From: JAAYJM01 sp964498585 | GTDB taxonomy: Bacteria > Bacteroidota > Ignavibacteria > Kapaibacteriales > UBA2268 | DNA length: 53,591 nucleotides | NCBI GenBank assembly: GCA_964498585.1 | Contig: CAZCHH010000019.1 | Coordinates: 1-53,591, forward strand | Reading direction: 5' to 3' | Shown here: in pieces, positions 25,477 through 35,632 of the stretch | How positions within the stretch are numbered: the first letter of the stretch is position 1 | How the letters are laid out: every line of letters starts with the position of its first letter | Notes under the pieces: model-generated | Databases searched by the model: none | Seen by the model: only the letters and a program-made list of their open reading frames with translations | What the model was told of the DNA's origin: nothing | Program-made: the position numbers and the translations under genes

Positions 25477-26283
25477 TTATTTTTGAATAATTATTGATTT
25501 TTCTATTGAATTTAAAATATTTTCTTTATCTATAAAATTTGAAAATTTAAAAACTGCTTTTACTTCGTTTGGGTCTTTTTCGCGAAAGGTATCTAACGGT
25601 ATTTCTAACAGTGCTTCGTTTTCATTAATTATTTCAAATTTATGCCCTTTGTTTTCAAAAAATCCGGGTTCAGTTGGAAAAAATTCGACTTCTGGGATAT
25701 GATAATTATACCAATCGGGTTTTATTATTTCAATATAAAGAATTTCATTTTTAAATCTGGCAGAAAACTGCCAGTCGATTTCTTCGGTTGGAAAGAACTT
25801 TAAATAATCATTAAGATTTTCTTTAGCTCCATTAAGAGATAGTTCAATTTTTTGTTTACCCGGAATACATTTTTCCTTACACTCAAGCCAAGCCACATCA
25901 AAATTCAATTTATAATCTTTTATATATTTTTTAGCTTTTAGTGGCTTAATAGTAACGAGCAAAAAGGCAGAATCTGAATAGCCATAACTGATTAAATTCT
26001 CATCTTCAAAATAGATAGGTGTTTGATAATAAATATCCACAATTTTGAAGAAACTGGTATCAGTTAAAATGATTTTTGTTTCAAGACCAGAATCACCCGG
26101 ATTTTTCCAGTAAATATGCCAATGCTCATTTATATTGAATTTGAAAATGACCGAAATTGTTTCATTCTCTTGAGCTTCGATTGTTCCAAGTATTGCAAAT
26201 ACTTTAACATTTTCACTGCTTTTCAAAGAAAATGAAAAACTTAAAAGCAATAATATTACAATATATATATTTTTATATTCCAT
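25477..26283 (-). CDS. DsbD-alpha-like periplasmic domain protein
   Basis: I use the ATG at 26283 (MEYKNIYIVI...), which is 2 codons inside a TTG-started frame; it gives 268 residues with a signal peptide ending around SLKSS. The mature part matches the N-terminal immunoglobulin-like domain of DsbD: HWHIYWKNPGDSGLETKI (54-71) and the redox pair in AWLECKEKCIPGK (Cys135 and Cys139). The membrane and C-terminal thioredoxin parts of DsbD are missing, but a thioredoxin-fold protein is encoded 10 bp downstream, so the system appears split. Bacteroidota commonly carry such stand-alone alpha domains. Confidence 0.85.
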   Translation of the reverse strand: MEYKNIYIVILLLLSFSFSLKSSENVKVFAILGTIEAQENETISVIFKFNINEHWHIYWKNPGDSGLETKIILTDTSFFKIVDIYYQTPIYFEDENLISYGYSDSAFLLVTIKPLKAKKYIKDYKLNFDVAWLECKEKCIPGKQKIELSLNGAKENLNDYLKFFPTEEIDWQFSARFKNEILYIEIIKPDWYNYHIPEVEFFPTEPGFFENKGHKFEIINENEALLEIPLDTFREKDPNEVKAVFKFSNFIDKENILNSIEKSIIIQK

Positions 26284-26334
26284 AAACAAAAGACGACTAA
26301 AATTATCGTATATTGTTTATTGATTTTTTCTTAA

Positions 26335-26464
26335 TTCACCGCTGCTCTAATAATGACAAAATTAAATTATGTCATCTCCATTTAAATAAAGCACTTGCTT
26401 TATCGCTGGGTTACCAATGACACAGAAAAATTAACAATTATCAATTGTCAATTATCAATTAATT
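26335..26464. repeat. Family D repeat and AT direct repeats downstream of mutL
   Basis: TGTCATCTCCATTTAAATAA at about 26369 continues through AGCACTTGCTTTATCG and GGGTTACCAATGACA (to 26422), a family D element. It is followed by short CAATTATCAATTGTC-type repeats up to the mutL stop. Confidence 0.75.
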
Positions 26465-28306
26465 TCAGCTTCTTCCAAACCGTCTGTCGAGTTCAATTAA
26501 TGGAAATTCAATTATAATCGGTCTGCCGTGGGGACAGGAATTAGGATTTTCACACTTATTTAAATCTTCAAGCAGGTTTTTCATTTCTTCTTGCGAAAGC
26601 TGCTGCCCTGTTTTTATTGCAGCTTTGCAGGCAAAAGAAGCAGCGACTAAGTCCTGTTTGTCGGTCTTAAGCACCTTTTCGTATTCTTCATATTGCTGCA
26701 ATATTTCTTTAATTGAAATTTCCTCTTTACCCGGTTTTATGTCAATCGGAACGGAAATCAATTCAACAGTTGATTCATCAAAAAATTTAAAACCAAATCC
26801 GATTAAAGCAAGTTCTTCTTCAATCAGTTTAAAAATAGTTCGTTCTGCTGGGCTTAATTTGATTTGGACTGGGAAAAGAAGTTGCTGGGAATTATTAATT
26901 ATTTTTTTGATTGTGTTTAAAGCACGCTCATATAAAATACGCTCGTGGGCGGCGTGCTGGTCAATAATAATAAAACCGTTAAACGTTTGGGAAATTATAT
27001 ATTTATAATGAATTTGAAAAAGCATTGATTTCGGAAATGCTTCTTTTTCAATCAATTCATTTTCAGTGTTTGGATTATTGCTGAAAAGGGCAGAATAAGC
27101 AGAGGTAGAAAACTGCTCCTTATTCCTATAATCAAAATTATCATATCGTTTGGGAAAATCGAACTGCCTTTGATTGCTTACAATTTCACCAGTTAATCTG
27201 TTAACAAATGTGGGTGTCGATTGATTTTGCGAATTAATAGCAATAAAAGGAGAACTTGCTTCGTTGCTCATAACATCAATAGTGCGAAGCAGATTATTTT
27301 CCTGTAATACTTTGGCAACAGCATTTTGCAACAGATTAAAAACTATCCGTTCATCTTCAAATTTTACTTCGTGCTTTTGTGGATGAACATTTACATCAAC
27401 AAATTTCGGGTCAATATCAATGTTGATTAAGTAAAAAGGAAAATTATTTTTTTCCAAAATATGCTCATAACCAGAAAAAACAGCGTAGTTCAGCGACTTG
27501 CTTTTTATATTTCTACCATTTAGAAAGAAATACTGATTGGCAGTTGTTCTTTTGACGTTAGCAGGATTTCCAATAAAACCAGATAGTTTAATCAAATCAT
27601 TTTCAGCTTGAATATAAAACATATTGTCAGCAACATCGCGACCAAGTATTGCAGCTATACGTTCTTTTAGTGTAGAAGGTTTTACATCGAAAATAAGAGT
27701 ATCTTCGTCATAAAAAGTGAAGCGAATATCTGGTTTTGAAAGTGCAAGGCGAATCATAGTATCGGAAATATAGCGAAATTCTGTAAGATTGGATTTTAAG
27801 AATTTACGCCTTGCCGGAACGTTGAAAAAGAGGTTTCGAACAAAAATTTGAGTCCCAAAATCAGAATTAAATGGCTCAATAACTTCTTCTTTCATCGGCT
27901 CTGAAATTAGTCGGTAACCCTGAAATTCTTCTTCATTGCTGCGGCGCTTGGTCCGTATCTCAACATTAGCAATAGAGCAAATAGAAGCAAGTGCTTCACC
28001 GCGAAAGCCAAATGTGAGTATTTCTTCTAAATCCTCACTTGTGAAAATCTTGCTTGTTGTGTGGCGTTTACAGCTAAGTTCCAAATCCGGTCGAGCCATT
28101 CCGCAGCCATTATCAACAATGTGGATTAGCTGTTTGCCTGCATCTCGAACTACAACTATAATAGAATCAGCACCTGCATCAAGTGAATTTTCAACAAGTT
28201 CTTTTATTACCGATTCAGGACGTTGAATAACCTCGCCAGCAGCAATTTGGTTGGCAATGTAATCGGGAAGAATATTTATTTTTCTATATGAATGAGTATT
28301 TTGCAT
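26465..28306 (-). CDS. mutL: DNA mismatch repair protein MutL (endonuclease type)
   Basis: MutL links mismatch recognition by MutS to strand removal. The 613-residue protein has the GHKL ATPase motifs: ELVENSLDAGADS (about 36-48), DNGCGM (65-70), TFGFRGEALASI (98-109), and the signature GRNIKSK near 264-270. The C-terminal domain carries DQHAAHERILYE (449-460), matching the metal-binding DQHA(x)2E(x)4E endonuclease motif, plus CKAAIK and CPHGRP zinc-site motifs. So this MutL nicks DNA itself and no MutH is needed. The ATG follows immediately on the stop of the permease gene (TAA-ATG), implying coupled translation. Confidence 0.97.
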   Translation of the reverse strand: MQNTHSYRKINILPDYIANQIAAGEVIQRPESVIKELVENSLDAGADSIIVVVRDAGKQLIHIVDNGCGMARPDLELSCKRHTTSKIFTSEDLEEILTFGFRGEALASICSIANVEIRTKRRSNEEEFQGYRLISEPMKEEVIEPFNSDFGTQIFVRNLFFNVPARRKFLKSNLTEFRYISDTMIRLALSKPDIRFTFYDEDTLIFDVKPSTLKERIAAILGRDVADNMFYIQAENDLIKLSGFIGNPANVKRTTANQYFFLNGRNIKSKSLNYAVFSGYEHILEKNNFPFYLINIDIDPKFVDVNVHPQKHEVKFEDERIVFNLLQNAVAKVLQENNLLRTIDVMSNEASSPFIAINSQNQSTPTFVNRLTGEIVSNQRQFDFPKRYDNFDYRNKEQFSTSAYSALFSNNPNTENELIEKEAFPKSMLFQIHYKYIISQTFNGFIIIDQHAAHERILYERALNTIKKIINNSQQLLFPVQIKLSPAERTIFKLIEEELALIGFGFKFFDESTVELISVPIDIKPGKEEISIKEILQQYEEYEKVLKTDKQDLVAASFACKAAIKTGQQLSQEEMKNLLEDLNKCENPNSCPHGRPIIIEFPLIELDRRFGRS

Positions 28307-29125
28307 TTATTCTTTCAAAGCACCAGCAGTTAAACCATTTATTACTTGACGTTGAAAGAGCAAAAATATTAGAATAATTGGCACAGCTGAAATTCCAGCG
28401 CCTGCCATAAGATGCCCCCAGTCAATAGATTGCTTTCCAAGATAAAACGTTAGCCCAACCGGGAGTGTCCTGTATGCTTCATCATTTGCAAAAAGGTAGG
28501 GGAGAAGGAATGAATTCCAATTACTTAAAAAAACGTAAATTGCAACTACGGTTAAAATCGGTTTGCAAAGCGGCATTACGATTTTGAACATAAGATACCA
28601 CTCGCTTGCACCATCTATCCTTGCAGCGTCTTCAAGTTCAGTTGGAAGTGCAATAATATATTGCCTAACAAGAAAAACAGCAAAAGGAGTAATGAGCCAG
28701 GGAACAATCAAACTGTAATACGAATTTAACCAGTCGAAACTTACCATCAGACGATAAAGCGGAATCATTATAACGTGTGGCGGTATAATTAGCACTGCAA
28801 GGATTGACCCAAATACTATTCCTTTTCCGGGAAAACTTCGTCTCGCAAGTGCATAGCCAACGAGGAAACTGAAAAGGATATTTCCAGCGGTAACTGTTGC
28901 TGCAACTACTATTGAATTAAAAAAGTAAGTGCCGAATGCGTCTGTTTCAAATGCTTCTATGAAATTTTGTAAAGTATAAGAAGAAAAGAGTAGTTCAAAG
29001 AAATTTGCATCGGAAGATGGAACTGTTTTTAATGAAATAAGCAGCATCCAAATCATTGGGAAAACCATTCCTAATGCAATTGCAATGAGTACTGAATATA
29101 GAAGAATTTTTTTAAATTTGAGCAT
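28307..29125 (-). CDS. ABC transporter permease, carbohydrate type (MalG family)
   Basis: The 272-residue protein has six predicted membrane helices and the cytoplasmic EAA loop ELEDAARIDGASEWYLMFKIVMPLCKP (about 165-191) that docks the ATPase. Relatives are inner-membrane subunits of sugar importers (MalG, UgpE class). No binding protein, second permease or ATPase is in this window, so its partners must be elsewhere. It abuts mutL with zero spacing on the same strand. The upstream region has no clear ribosome site. Confidence 0.92.
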   Translation of the reverse strand: MLKFKKILLYSVLIAIALGMVFPMIWMLLISLKTVPSSDANFFELLFSSYTLQNFIEAFETDAFGTYFFNSIVVAATVTAGNILFSFLVGYALARRSFPGKGIVFGSILAVLIIPPHVIMIPLYRLMVSFDWLNSYYSLIVPWLITPFAVFLVRQYIIALPTELEDAARIDGASEWYLMFKIVMPLCKPILTVVAIYVFLSNWNSFLLPYLFANDEAYRTLPVGLTFYLGKQSIDWGHLMAGAGISAVPIILIFLLFQRQVINGLTAGALKE

Positions 29126-29271
29126 CTTGCGTTTTGAACTTTTTTTATTCTAAATTACTCTTCTTTGCAAAATTAAAAAGAAAAAACATAAATAAACATT
29201 GTTTTTATGAAATTTAAATTTTTTCTTTAGAAATTATGCCTAACCGACAACAAGTATTGCAAAATAAAACG

Positions 29272-29350
29272 GGTCATTTCGATACGAAGTGAGAAATCTC
29301 ACGTCATTGCTACCACAGCGTTTGAGATTCTTCACAAAGCTTTCAATGAC
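29272..29350. repeat. Family A subtype 1 repeat
   Basis: GTCATTTCGATACGAAGTGA at 29272, core CGTCATTGCTACCACAGCG, then TTGAGATTCTTCACAAAGCTTTCAATGAC. The rest of the 381-bp gap (29126-29506) is AT-rich with a TCTAATTATTAGAATAA segment at 29390-29406 that recurs at 43670-43687. No gene seen. Confidence 0.8.
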
Positions 29351-29506
29351 AATTTTTTGAGCTTTTCATTAATAAATTATTTTGTTGTTCTAATTATTAG
29401 AATAATCCAAAATTTATTTGTGAGCTATAGATTAAAAATTCTATATTTAGAAATTTCTTAACTATATTTATTTCTAAAAGAATTCTTACAATCTGGAGTT
29501 CTTAAA

Positions 29507-30070
29507 TTACCAACCAGAAACAACTGCTAACATAATATCTTCTGAAATTTGCAGTAAAATATCTGTAATTGCTTGCTCTCTGTTAATCTGGGCATTTTCT
29601 ATATTATAAATGCTATAATTGGAAAAACTTTTTTTCCAAAGAGATATTCTTTTAATATTATCAATATATTCAGCTTCGCAAACAACTGTCATCTTTCTTT
29701 CTTTTTCCAGTTCACCGGCTTTAACTGTTGATGTTTCATCACTAATATTAGTAATAACGATGTTTAAGCGAGAATCTGAAACTCCCTCAACAAGCTCTAA
29801 AGAATTATCACGTCTGAAATTATCAATAATATTCTTAGTAAGCATTTCACGATAATTTGGGTTTCCATAGCCGCTATTATCCCGAATGGAACTTATATAT
29901 ATAGTTTTAATATGCTCTGGGATTGAGCTTCCGGTAAAAGAATAGCATCCTGTTAAAAATAATGCTAAAATGATAATAAAAAATGCAAATACAGGAAAAT
30001 GTTTAGTTATTAAAACTTTATGTCTAAAAGTTTTATTCATTATTTTAGCTTTCATATTTATTCTTTTCAT
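29507..30070 (-). CDS. lptE: LptE-like outer-membrane lipoprotein
   Basis: The LptE family helps LptD insert lipopolysaccharide into the outer membrane. The 187-residue protein has a basic N-terminus, hydrophobic stretch VFAFFIIILALF and lipobox LTGC (Cys42). The mature part follows the family pattern seen in Bacteroidota: CYSFTGSSIPEHIKTIYISSIRDNSGY, then REMLTKNIIDNFRRDNSLELVEG and RLNIVITNISDE. The ATG at 30070 overlaps the stop of the upstream hydrolase gene (ATGA), so I keep it although it makes the n-region long; an internal ATG at 30040 is the alternative. Confidence 0.8.
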   Translation of the reverse strand: MKRINMKAKIMNKTFRHKVLITKHFPVFAFFIIILALFLTGCYSFTGSSIPEHIKTIYISSIRDNSGYGNPNYREMLTKNIIDNFRRDNSLELVEGVSDSRLNIVITNISDETSTVKAGELEKERKMTVVCEAEYIDNIKRISLWKKSFSNYSIYNIENAQINREQAITDILLQISEDIMLAVVSGW

Positions 30071-30696
30071 AGAAATGGATTATACATTTTTTCTGCTCCA
30101 ATAGTAGTTCTCATACCATGACCGGGATAGATAACGAAGTCATCAGGAAAAGTAAATAACTTGTTTTTTATTGAATTCATTAAATCGTCATAGTTGCTTC
30201 CGGGAAAATCATATCTTCCGATACTGTTTTTGAAGAGAGTATCGCCGGTAAAAATTACTTTTTCTGACCTTTCGACCAAGCTAATCCCACCTTCAGTATG
30301 TCCGGGAGTGCATATAACTTCAAGGCAGTTCGATTCCCCAAGCTGAATTTTCATACCCTCTTCCAAATATAAATCCGGCTTAAACGGAGTTAATTCAAAA
30401 TATAAAGGAACTATTGAATGTTTCATTGGCTCAAGCACCCTGTATTCATCTAACTTATGCAATGCAACAGAAGCATCTGTTTTCTCTTTTAATTTGATAG
30501 CATCTGCGGTATGGTCCCAATGAGAATGTGTTAATATAATTAAACTTACATCTAAAGCATTCTTTTCAATATGATACATAAAATTTTCGGTGCTATCCAA
30601 AGGAGTATCAATAATTATTGCCTTGTTGTTTTCTTCAGTATAAATCAGATAGCATCTTGTAGCTATAGGCCCTGCTTCTAAAGTGATTATATTCAT
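30067..30696 (-). CDS. Metallo-beta-lactamase-fold hydrolase (glyoxalase II-like)
   Basis: The 209-residue cytoplasmic protein has all metal ligands of the family: THSHWDHTAD (His57, His59, Asp61, His62), CTPGHTEGGISL (His), FTGDTLFKNSIGRYDFPG (Asp) and IYPGHGMRTTIG (His). The arrangement fits the hydroxyacylglutathione hydrolase-like subfamily, which hydrolyses thioesters, but without glutathione-specific residues the substrate stays open. It is co-translated with lptE through a 4-bp overlap. Confidence 0.9.
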   Translation of the reverse strand: MNIITLEAGPIATRCYLIYTEENNKAIIIDTPLDSTENFMYHIEKNALDVSLIILTHSHWDHTADAIKLKEKTDASVALHKLDEYRVLEPMKHSIVPLYFELTPFKPDLYLEEGMKIQLGESNCLEVICTPGHTEGGISLVERSEKVIFTGDTLFKNSIGRYDFPGSNYDDLMNSIKNKLFTFPDDFVIYPGHGMRTTIGAEKMYNPFL

Positions 30697-30944
30697 TGTA
30701 TTTTTGTTTCTAATTTTTCAAAATTAAACAATAATTAAATAAAAAACTTTTCAAAAATACAAAATTTTTTTCTAATTAGATTTTCTATAACCCACGAAAC
30801 ATTTATCCTTTCTCTTTTTGGCAAAGATTTTGCTAATGTATTCATTGATATTTGCTATTTGAACGAAGAGTAAATAAGTGTAAGAAATTTATAACTTAAT
30901 TATTTATATTTCAATTAAATATGAGATTTCTCTTAACTTATATC

Positions 30945-31167
30945 TGATATTACAATATGAAGTAATGAATCTCATACACTCTGTTAACAATGACTTGTGA
31001 GATTCCTAGTTACGCTCTGAATAACATTCTAATAATGTTATCTAAAATTATATAAACACTTGAATTATATGAGATTGATAATCACATTTTCACATTTATA
31101 TGTTATTCCTATAAGAAGTGAGAAATCTCAAACACCGTGTTAACAATGACTTAAGAGATTACTCATT
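30945..31167. repeat. Two degraded family A subtype 1 copies
   Basis: ATCTCATACACTCTGTTAAC..AATGACTTGTGAGATTCC lies at about 30968-31006, with TTACGCTCTGAATAACATTC after it. A second, AAGTGAGAAATCTCAAACAC..GTTAACAATGACTTAAGAGATT, lies at about 31115-31160. The core AAGTCATTGTTAAC matches the complete copy at 46612-46693. The remainder of 30697-31216 is AT-rich without a gene. Confidence 0.7.
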
Positions 31168-31216
31168 TACATATATTATAGTTAAATAGAATTTATAAAT
31201 AAAATTTAAATTAATT

Positions 31217-34200
31217 ATGAATAATTTTGAGCTGTTTAATCGACAAAAAATTCGAAAAAAATTGAAAAATATATCTAATATAAGTGCACTAAATATATTA
31301 ATATTAGATAAAAATAATCAGCTTTTACTTAATATTGGCTGTATTAAAAACCTTATTAATTACTTAAAAATAATAAACATAAAATCTAAAAAAGATGGTA
31401 TTGAATTCTTTGAATATAATAACGAAGGGATTGCATTTTTTCCAATATATTTCGAGAAAACAAAGAAATTAAATTGCTTTATTACTAATTTCCCAGAATA
31501 TTCAACTCTAACTCCAGAGGAAAAAAATCAAATAAACTGCTTTATAGGTTTTATTAAAGAAACAATTGTTAATTATTTATATAAAATTGAATTTATAGAC
31601 AAAAAAAGAATAGAAAGAAGTTTCAAATATTTATTGCATTTATCTCAAAATGCTTTACTCGTTTTATCAGAGGATAAGATAATTGAACTGAATGAAAAAG
31701 CAGAAATATTATTAGGTTATAAAAGAAATCAACTTATACACAAAAGTTTTGTTTCTTTATTCCCAAAAACTCAAAAGGATGGAGTGGATTCAGAAGAAAA
31801 AATTCAAAAATTCATAAAAAAAACGCAAAAAGACGATTTTCAGTTCTTAGAAATTGAAATTAGCAGAAATAACGGAACTACATTTTTAAGTGAAATAAGT
31901 ATTTATTTATTTAAAGAAAAAAATAAAAATATTTTTGGAGTTTCAATTAATGAAAAATCACAACAACAGTTATTAAAAGACAAGTTAAAATCAGAAGAAG
32001 AATTATTTAAATTGCTTTTTGAACAATCCGATGATGCCCATCTGTTGATAAAAGATTACAAATTTATTGATTGCAACAATGCTGCAATCAAAATGATTAA
32101 AGCAAAGAGCAAAGAAGACATTATTGGTAAGCATCCAGCGGATTTGTCGCCTGAGTACCAGCCAGATGGTAAAAATTCTAAAATCAAATCTGAAGAATTA
32201 ATTAATTCTTTATTTGAAAATACAGCTGAACGGTTTGTTTGGATTCATAATAAGTTTGATGGAACTGTGTTTCCTGTTGAAGTACTTTTAACATACATAA
32301 ATTATAATAATGAAACAATTTATCATACCACCTGGCGCGATATTTCATTTAGAAAACCAATCGAAATGGAATTGAGCAATCAAAAAGAATTCCTTAGAAA
32401 TGTAATAGATTCATTACCTAATTTTATTTTTGTTAAAGACTATAATGGGATATATATTTTAGCAAATAAAACTCTTGCTGACCACTACGGAACAACAACA
32501 ACTGACATAATTGGAAAAACTGACTGGGATTTCAATCCAAATACAGAAGAAATAAAACAATTTCTAAAGGCAGACCAGGATGCAATTAAATCAGGATTAA
32601 CGAAGATAATTTATGAAGAATCAGTAACTTCTTCAAATGGAGAAATTCGCTGGTACAAAACAATAAAAATACCTTTAAAAAATGATAAAGGAATTTTTGA
32701 TAGAGTTCTTGGACTTTCCATTGATATTACAAATATAAAAATTGCAATGGAAGCAATCCGTGAATCTCAGGAAAGATTTAAAACTTTAGCAAATAAAGCT
32801 CCTGTTTCTATTATATACTTCGATAATAATGGCATAATTCAGTTTGTTAATGATTATCACTTCAAGAAAATTGTTAAAAATAGAGTTGATAAAGAATATT
32901 ATATTGGAAGAAAGATAAATAGTATTGCTTTTTATAAATCTTCAGATATGAATATTGATTTTGAAACCGTTCTAAAAGGAGCATTTATTGAACTTAAAGA
33001 AGTAAAGATACCGAATAATTTTGATGGGAAAGATTTTTATCTTAATATAAAAGCAGCTCCAATAAACAAGAATGGAAATATTACCGGTGGTATAATAATT
33101 AATGAAATTGTAACTGATGAAGTTAATTATAAAAAACAACTGATTATTGGTGAAAATCGCTATAAAGCTATAACAGATGTTGTAACTGATGTGATTATTT
33201 CATTTAAAGTTAACAAAGATTTAACTGCTATTCCAGAATGGATTACCAAAGGAATAGAAAAAATTACCGGTTATCACGATTATGACACTATCCTGAATGA
33301 AAATTGGATACGAATCATTCATCCAGACGATATTAAAATTATCAAGGATTTAATTCAGACATCATTTAATAATGAAATGAGTTCTAAAATCTTTAGAGTA
33401 ATAACAAGGAATAATAATGTTAGATGGCTTCAGATATATACCAATCCATTTTTTTCTAAAGAAGAAAACAGAGTTACTTACGTTTATGTTGCTTTAAAAG
33501 ATATTACTGATAAGAAAAACACAGAAGAAGCGTACCTCGAAACACAAAGGACATTACTGACTTTAATGAGTAATCTGCCCGGTATGGTTTACAGATGTCT
33601 ATTTGACTATAAATGGACAATGAAATTTGTTAGTGATGGTTGCTATAAACTTACTGGTTATTATGCTGATGATTTATTAGAAAACAAATCTATTGCATAC
33701 TTAGATTTAGTATATTATGACGATAGGAACTTTGTTCATCATTCAATAAGGTCTTCGGTAGAAAAAGCTTCTTCTTGGGAAATTGTTTATAGAATTGTTA
33801 ATAAGAATAATGAATTAAAATGGGTTTGGGAACAAGGACAAGCAATTTATGATTTAAAAACTAAAAATGTATTAACACTTGAAGGATTTATTTTAGACAT
33901 AACTAACACAAAGCAGGCCGAAGATGCTTTAAAAGAGAGTGAAGAAAGATATCGCATGATATTTATGAATTCTCCTTTCGGAATAATTCAATATGACCGT
34001 GAACTTAAGTTAATTGATTTTAATGACAGATTTTGTGAAATCCTTTATACAAGCAGAAAAAACATTTTACTTTATGAGTTGGAGCAATTAAAAAATGAAA
34101 AAATTATTGATTCCTTGCGTATTGTTTTATCCGGTCATAATGGTTTTTACGAAGGTTTATATAAAACAGTTACAAGCAAAATAGAAGTTCATATTTCAAT

Positions 34201-35626
34201 CAGAAGTTTTCCATTTTACAATGACAAAAATGAAATTATTGGCGGAACTGCTATAATAGAAGATATTTCAAAGCAAATTTGGGCTAAACAAGTTCAGGAT
34301 GTAACTTATCAAATCACTTTAGCTGCTAACAGCAGTAAAAATTTAGTGAATTTTGCACGTAATATTCAAATTATTCTTGGGAAAATGATAGATACTACTA
34401 ATTTCTTTATTGCTTTTTATAATAAAGAAAAAGACATAATCACTTTGCCATATTTTGCTGATGAAGAAGATTCTTTCCAGGAATTCCCTGCTGGCAAAAC
34501 GATGACTTCTTATGTTATAAAAAATAATAAACCTCTTTTAGCTAATACAGAGAAAGTTGAAGAACTTAAAAAACAAGGTCTTATTGAAGACTTTGGAACA
34601 TCATCAAAAATATGGCTTGGAGTCCCATTAGTTAGAAACAATGAAGTGATTGGAGCAGTTGTCATCCAACATTATTCTGATGAAAATGCTTATGGTGAGG
34701 ATGATTTGAAATTACTTATATTTATTTCTGAACAAATTGCTCAACTTTTAGTTCGCTTGCAAATGGAAGAGCAAATTAAAAAGCTTAATGCCGAATTGGA
34801 AGTAAAAGTACTTGAACGCACAATTCTTTTAGAAAATGCACTGGATAAGCTTCGTTTTGAAAATGATGAACGCAAAAAGACTGAACAAAAACTTTATATT
34901 GCTAAAGAAGAGATTTCTGCTGCTCTCGAAAAAGAAAAAGAGCTTGGTGAAATGAAAACCCGGTTTATTTCTATGATATCTCATGAATATAGGACACCAC
35001 TAACTGTTATTTCTTCTTCTACTTATATTTTAGAAAAACTTTATCAAGGTAGTTATTATAAAGAATTCATTAGTTACTTAAACAAAATTCGTGCTGCCGT
35101 CAAACACATGACCAAACTACTCGAAGAGGTTCTTGTGATTGGTAAAAGTGAAGCAGGTAAATTGATGTTTAATCCTACTACTCTTGATTTAATTAAACTA
35201 TCTAAAGATATATACAATGATTTCGTTAATATTGATGAAGAAAAACATTATTTTGAATTCTATACTAATGTTTCGAAATGTATTGTTGAAAATGATGAAA
35301 TGATTATCAGACAAATTTTGAGTAATCTGCTGTCTAATTCTGTAAAATATTCTCCAGACAATACCACGGTTAAATTGGAATTGATTGATAAAGGAACTAA
35401 GATTTCTTTCAAAGTAAGTGATTCCGGATTTGGTATTTCAGAGCTTGATAAAGAGCATATTTTTGATGCATTCCATAGAGGTCAAAATATAGGGAATATA
35501 GCTGGAACTGGTTTAGGATTGTCTATCGTTAAGCGATGTGTTGACTTAATCAAAGGAAATATTGAATTAATTAGTGAAATTAATGCTGGCTCTACTTTTA
35601 CTGTAACTTTTCAAAAACACATTTAA
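31217..35626 (+). CDS. Multi-PAS/GAF sensor histidine kinase (1469 aa)
   Basis: The protein is a soluble sensor kinase with no transmembrane helix. After an unrecognised ~140-residue N-terminal domain come about seven PAS modules (near 145-245, 260-385, 390-515, 518-645, 648-770, 776-905, 908-1025; several end in the PAC-like DITxxK motif), a GAF domain (about 1040-1180), a coiled coil, then the HisKA domain with ISHEYRTPLTVISS and the phosphoacceptor His1256. The ATPase domain has the N box NLLSNSVKYSPD, G1 DSGFGIS and G2 GTGLGLSIVK. No receiver domain is fused and no response regulator is adjacent. The signals sensed are unknown. The pentapeptide-repeat gene follows after 6 bp. Confidence 0.93.
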   Translation: MNNFELFNRQKIRKKLKNISNISALNILILDKNNQLLLNIGCIKNLINYLKIINIKSKKDGIEFFEYNNEGIAFFPIYFEKTKKLNCFITNFPEYSTLTPEEKNQINCFIGFIKETIVNYLYKIEFIDKKRIERSFKYLLHLSQNALLVLSEDKIIELNEKAEILLGYKRNQLIHKSFVSLFPKTQKDGVDSEEKIQKFIKKTQKDDFQFLEIEISRNNGTTFLSEISIYLFKEKNKNIFGVSINEKSQQQLLKDKLKSEEELFKLLFEQSDDAHLLIKDYKFIDCNNAAIKMIKAKSKEDIIGKHPADLSPEYQPDGKNSKIKSEELINSLFENTAERFVWIHNKFDGTVFPVEVLLTYINYNNETIYHTTWRDISFRKPIEMELSNQKEFLRNVIDSLPNFIFVKDYNGIYILANKTLADHYGTTTTDIIGKTDWDFNPNTEEIKQFLKADQDAIKSGLTKIIYEESVTSSNGEIRWYKTIKIPLKNDKGIFDRVLGLSIDITNIKIAMEAIRESQERFKTLANKAPVSIIYFDNNGIIQFVNDYHFKKIVKNRVDKEYYIGRKINSIAFYKSSDMNIDFETVLKGAFIELKEVKIPNNFDGKDFYLNIKAAPINKNGNITGGIIINEIVTDEVNYKKQLIIGENRYKAITDVVTDVIISFKVNKDLTAIPEWITKGIEKITGYHDYDTILNENWIRIIHPDDIKIIKDLIQTSFNNEMSSKIFRVITRNNNVRWLQIYTNPFFSKEENRVTYVYVALKDITDKKNTEEAYLETQRTLLTLMSNLPGMVYRCLFDYKWTMKFVSDGCYKLTGYYADDLLENKSIAYLDLVYYDDRNFVHHSIRSSVEKASSWEIVYRIVNKNNELKWVWEQGQAIYDLKTKNVLTLEGFILDITNTKQAEDALKESEERYRMIFMNSPFGIIQYDRELKLIDFNDRFCEILYTSRKNILLYELEQLKNEKIIDSLRIVLSGHNGFYEGLYKTVTSKIEVHISIRSFPFYNDKNEIIGGTAIIEDISKQIWAKQVQDVTYQITLAANSSKNLVNFARNIQIILGKMIDTTNFFIAFYNKEKDIITLPYFADEEDSFQEFPAGKTMTSYVIKNNKPLLANTEKVEELKKQGLIEDFGTSSKIWLGVPLVRNNEVIGAVVIQHYSDENAYGEDDLKLLIFISEQIAQLLVRLQMEEQIKKLNAELEVKVLERTILLENALDKLRFENDERKKTEQKLYIAKEEISAALEKEKELGEMKTRFISMISHEYRTPLTVISSSTYILEKLYQGSYYKEFISYLNKIRAAVKHMTKLLEEVLVIGKSEAGKLMFNPTTLDLIKLSKDIYNDFVNIDEEKHYFEFYTNVSKCIVENDEMIIRQILSNLLSNSVKYSPDNTTVKLELIDKGTKISFKVSDSGFGISELDKEHIFDAFHRGQNIGNIAGTGLGLSIVKRCVDLIKGNIELISEINAGSTFTVTFQKHI

Positions 35627-35632
35627 GTAGCT

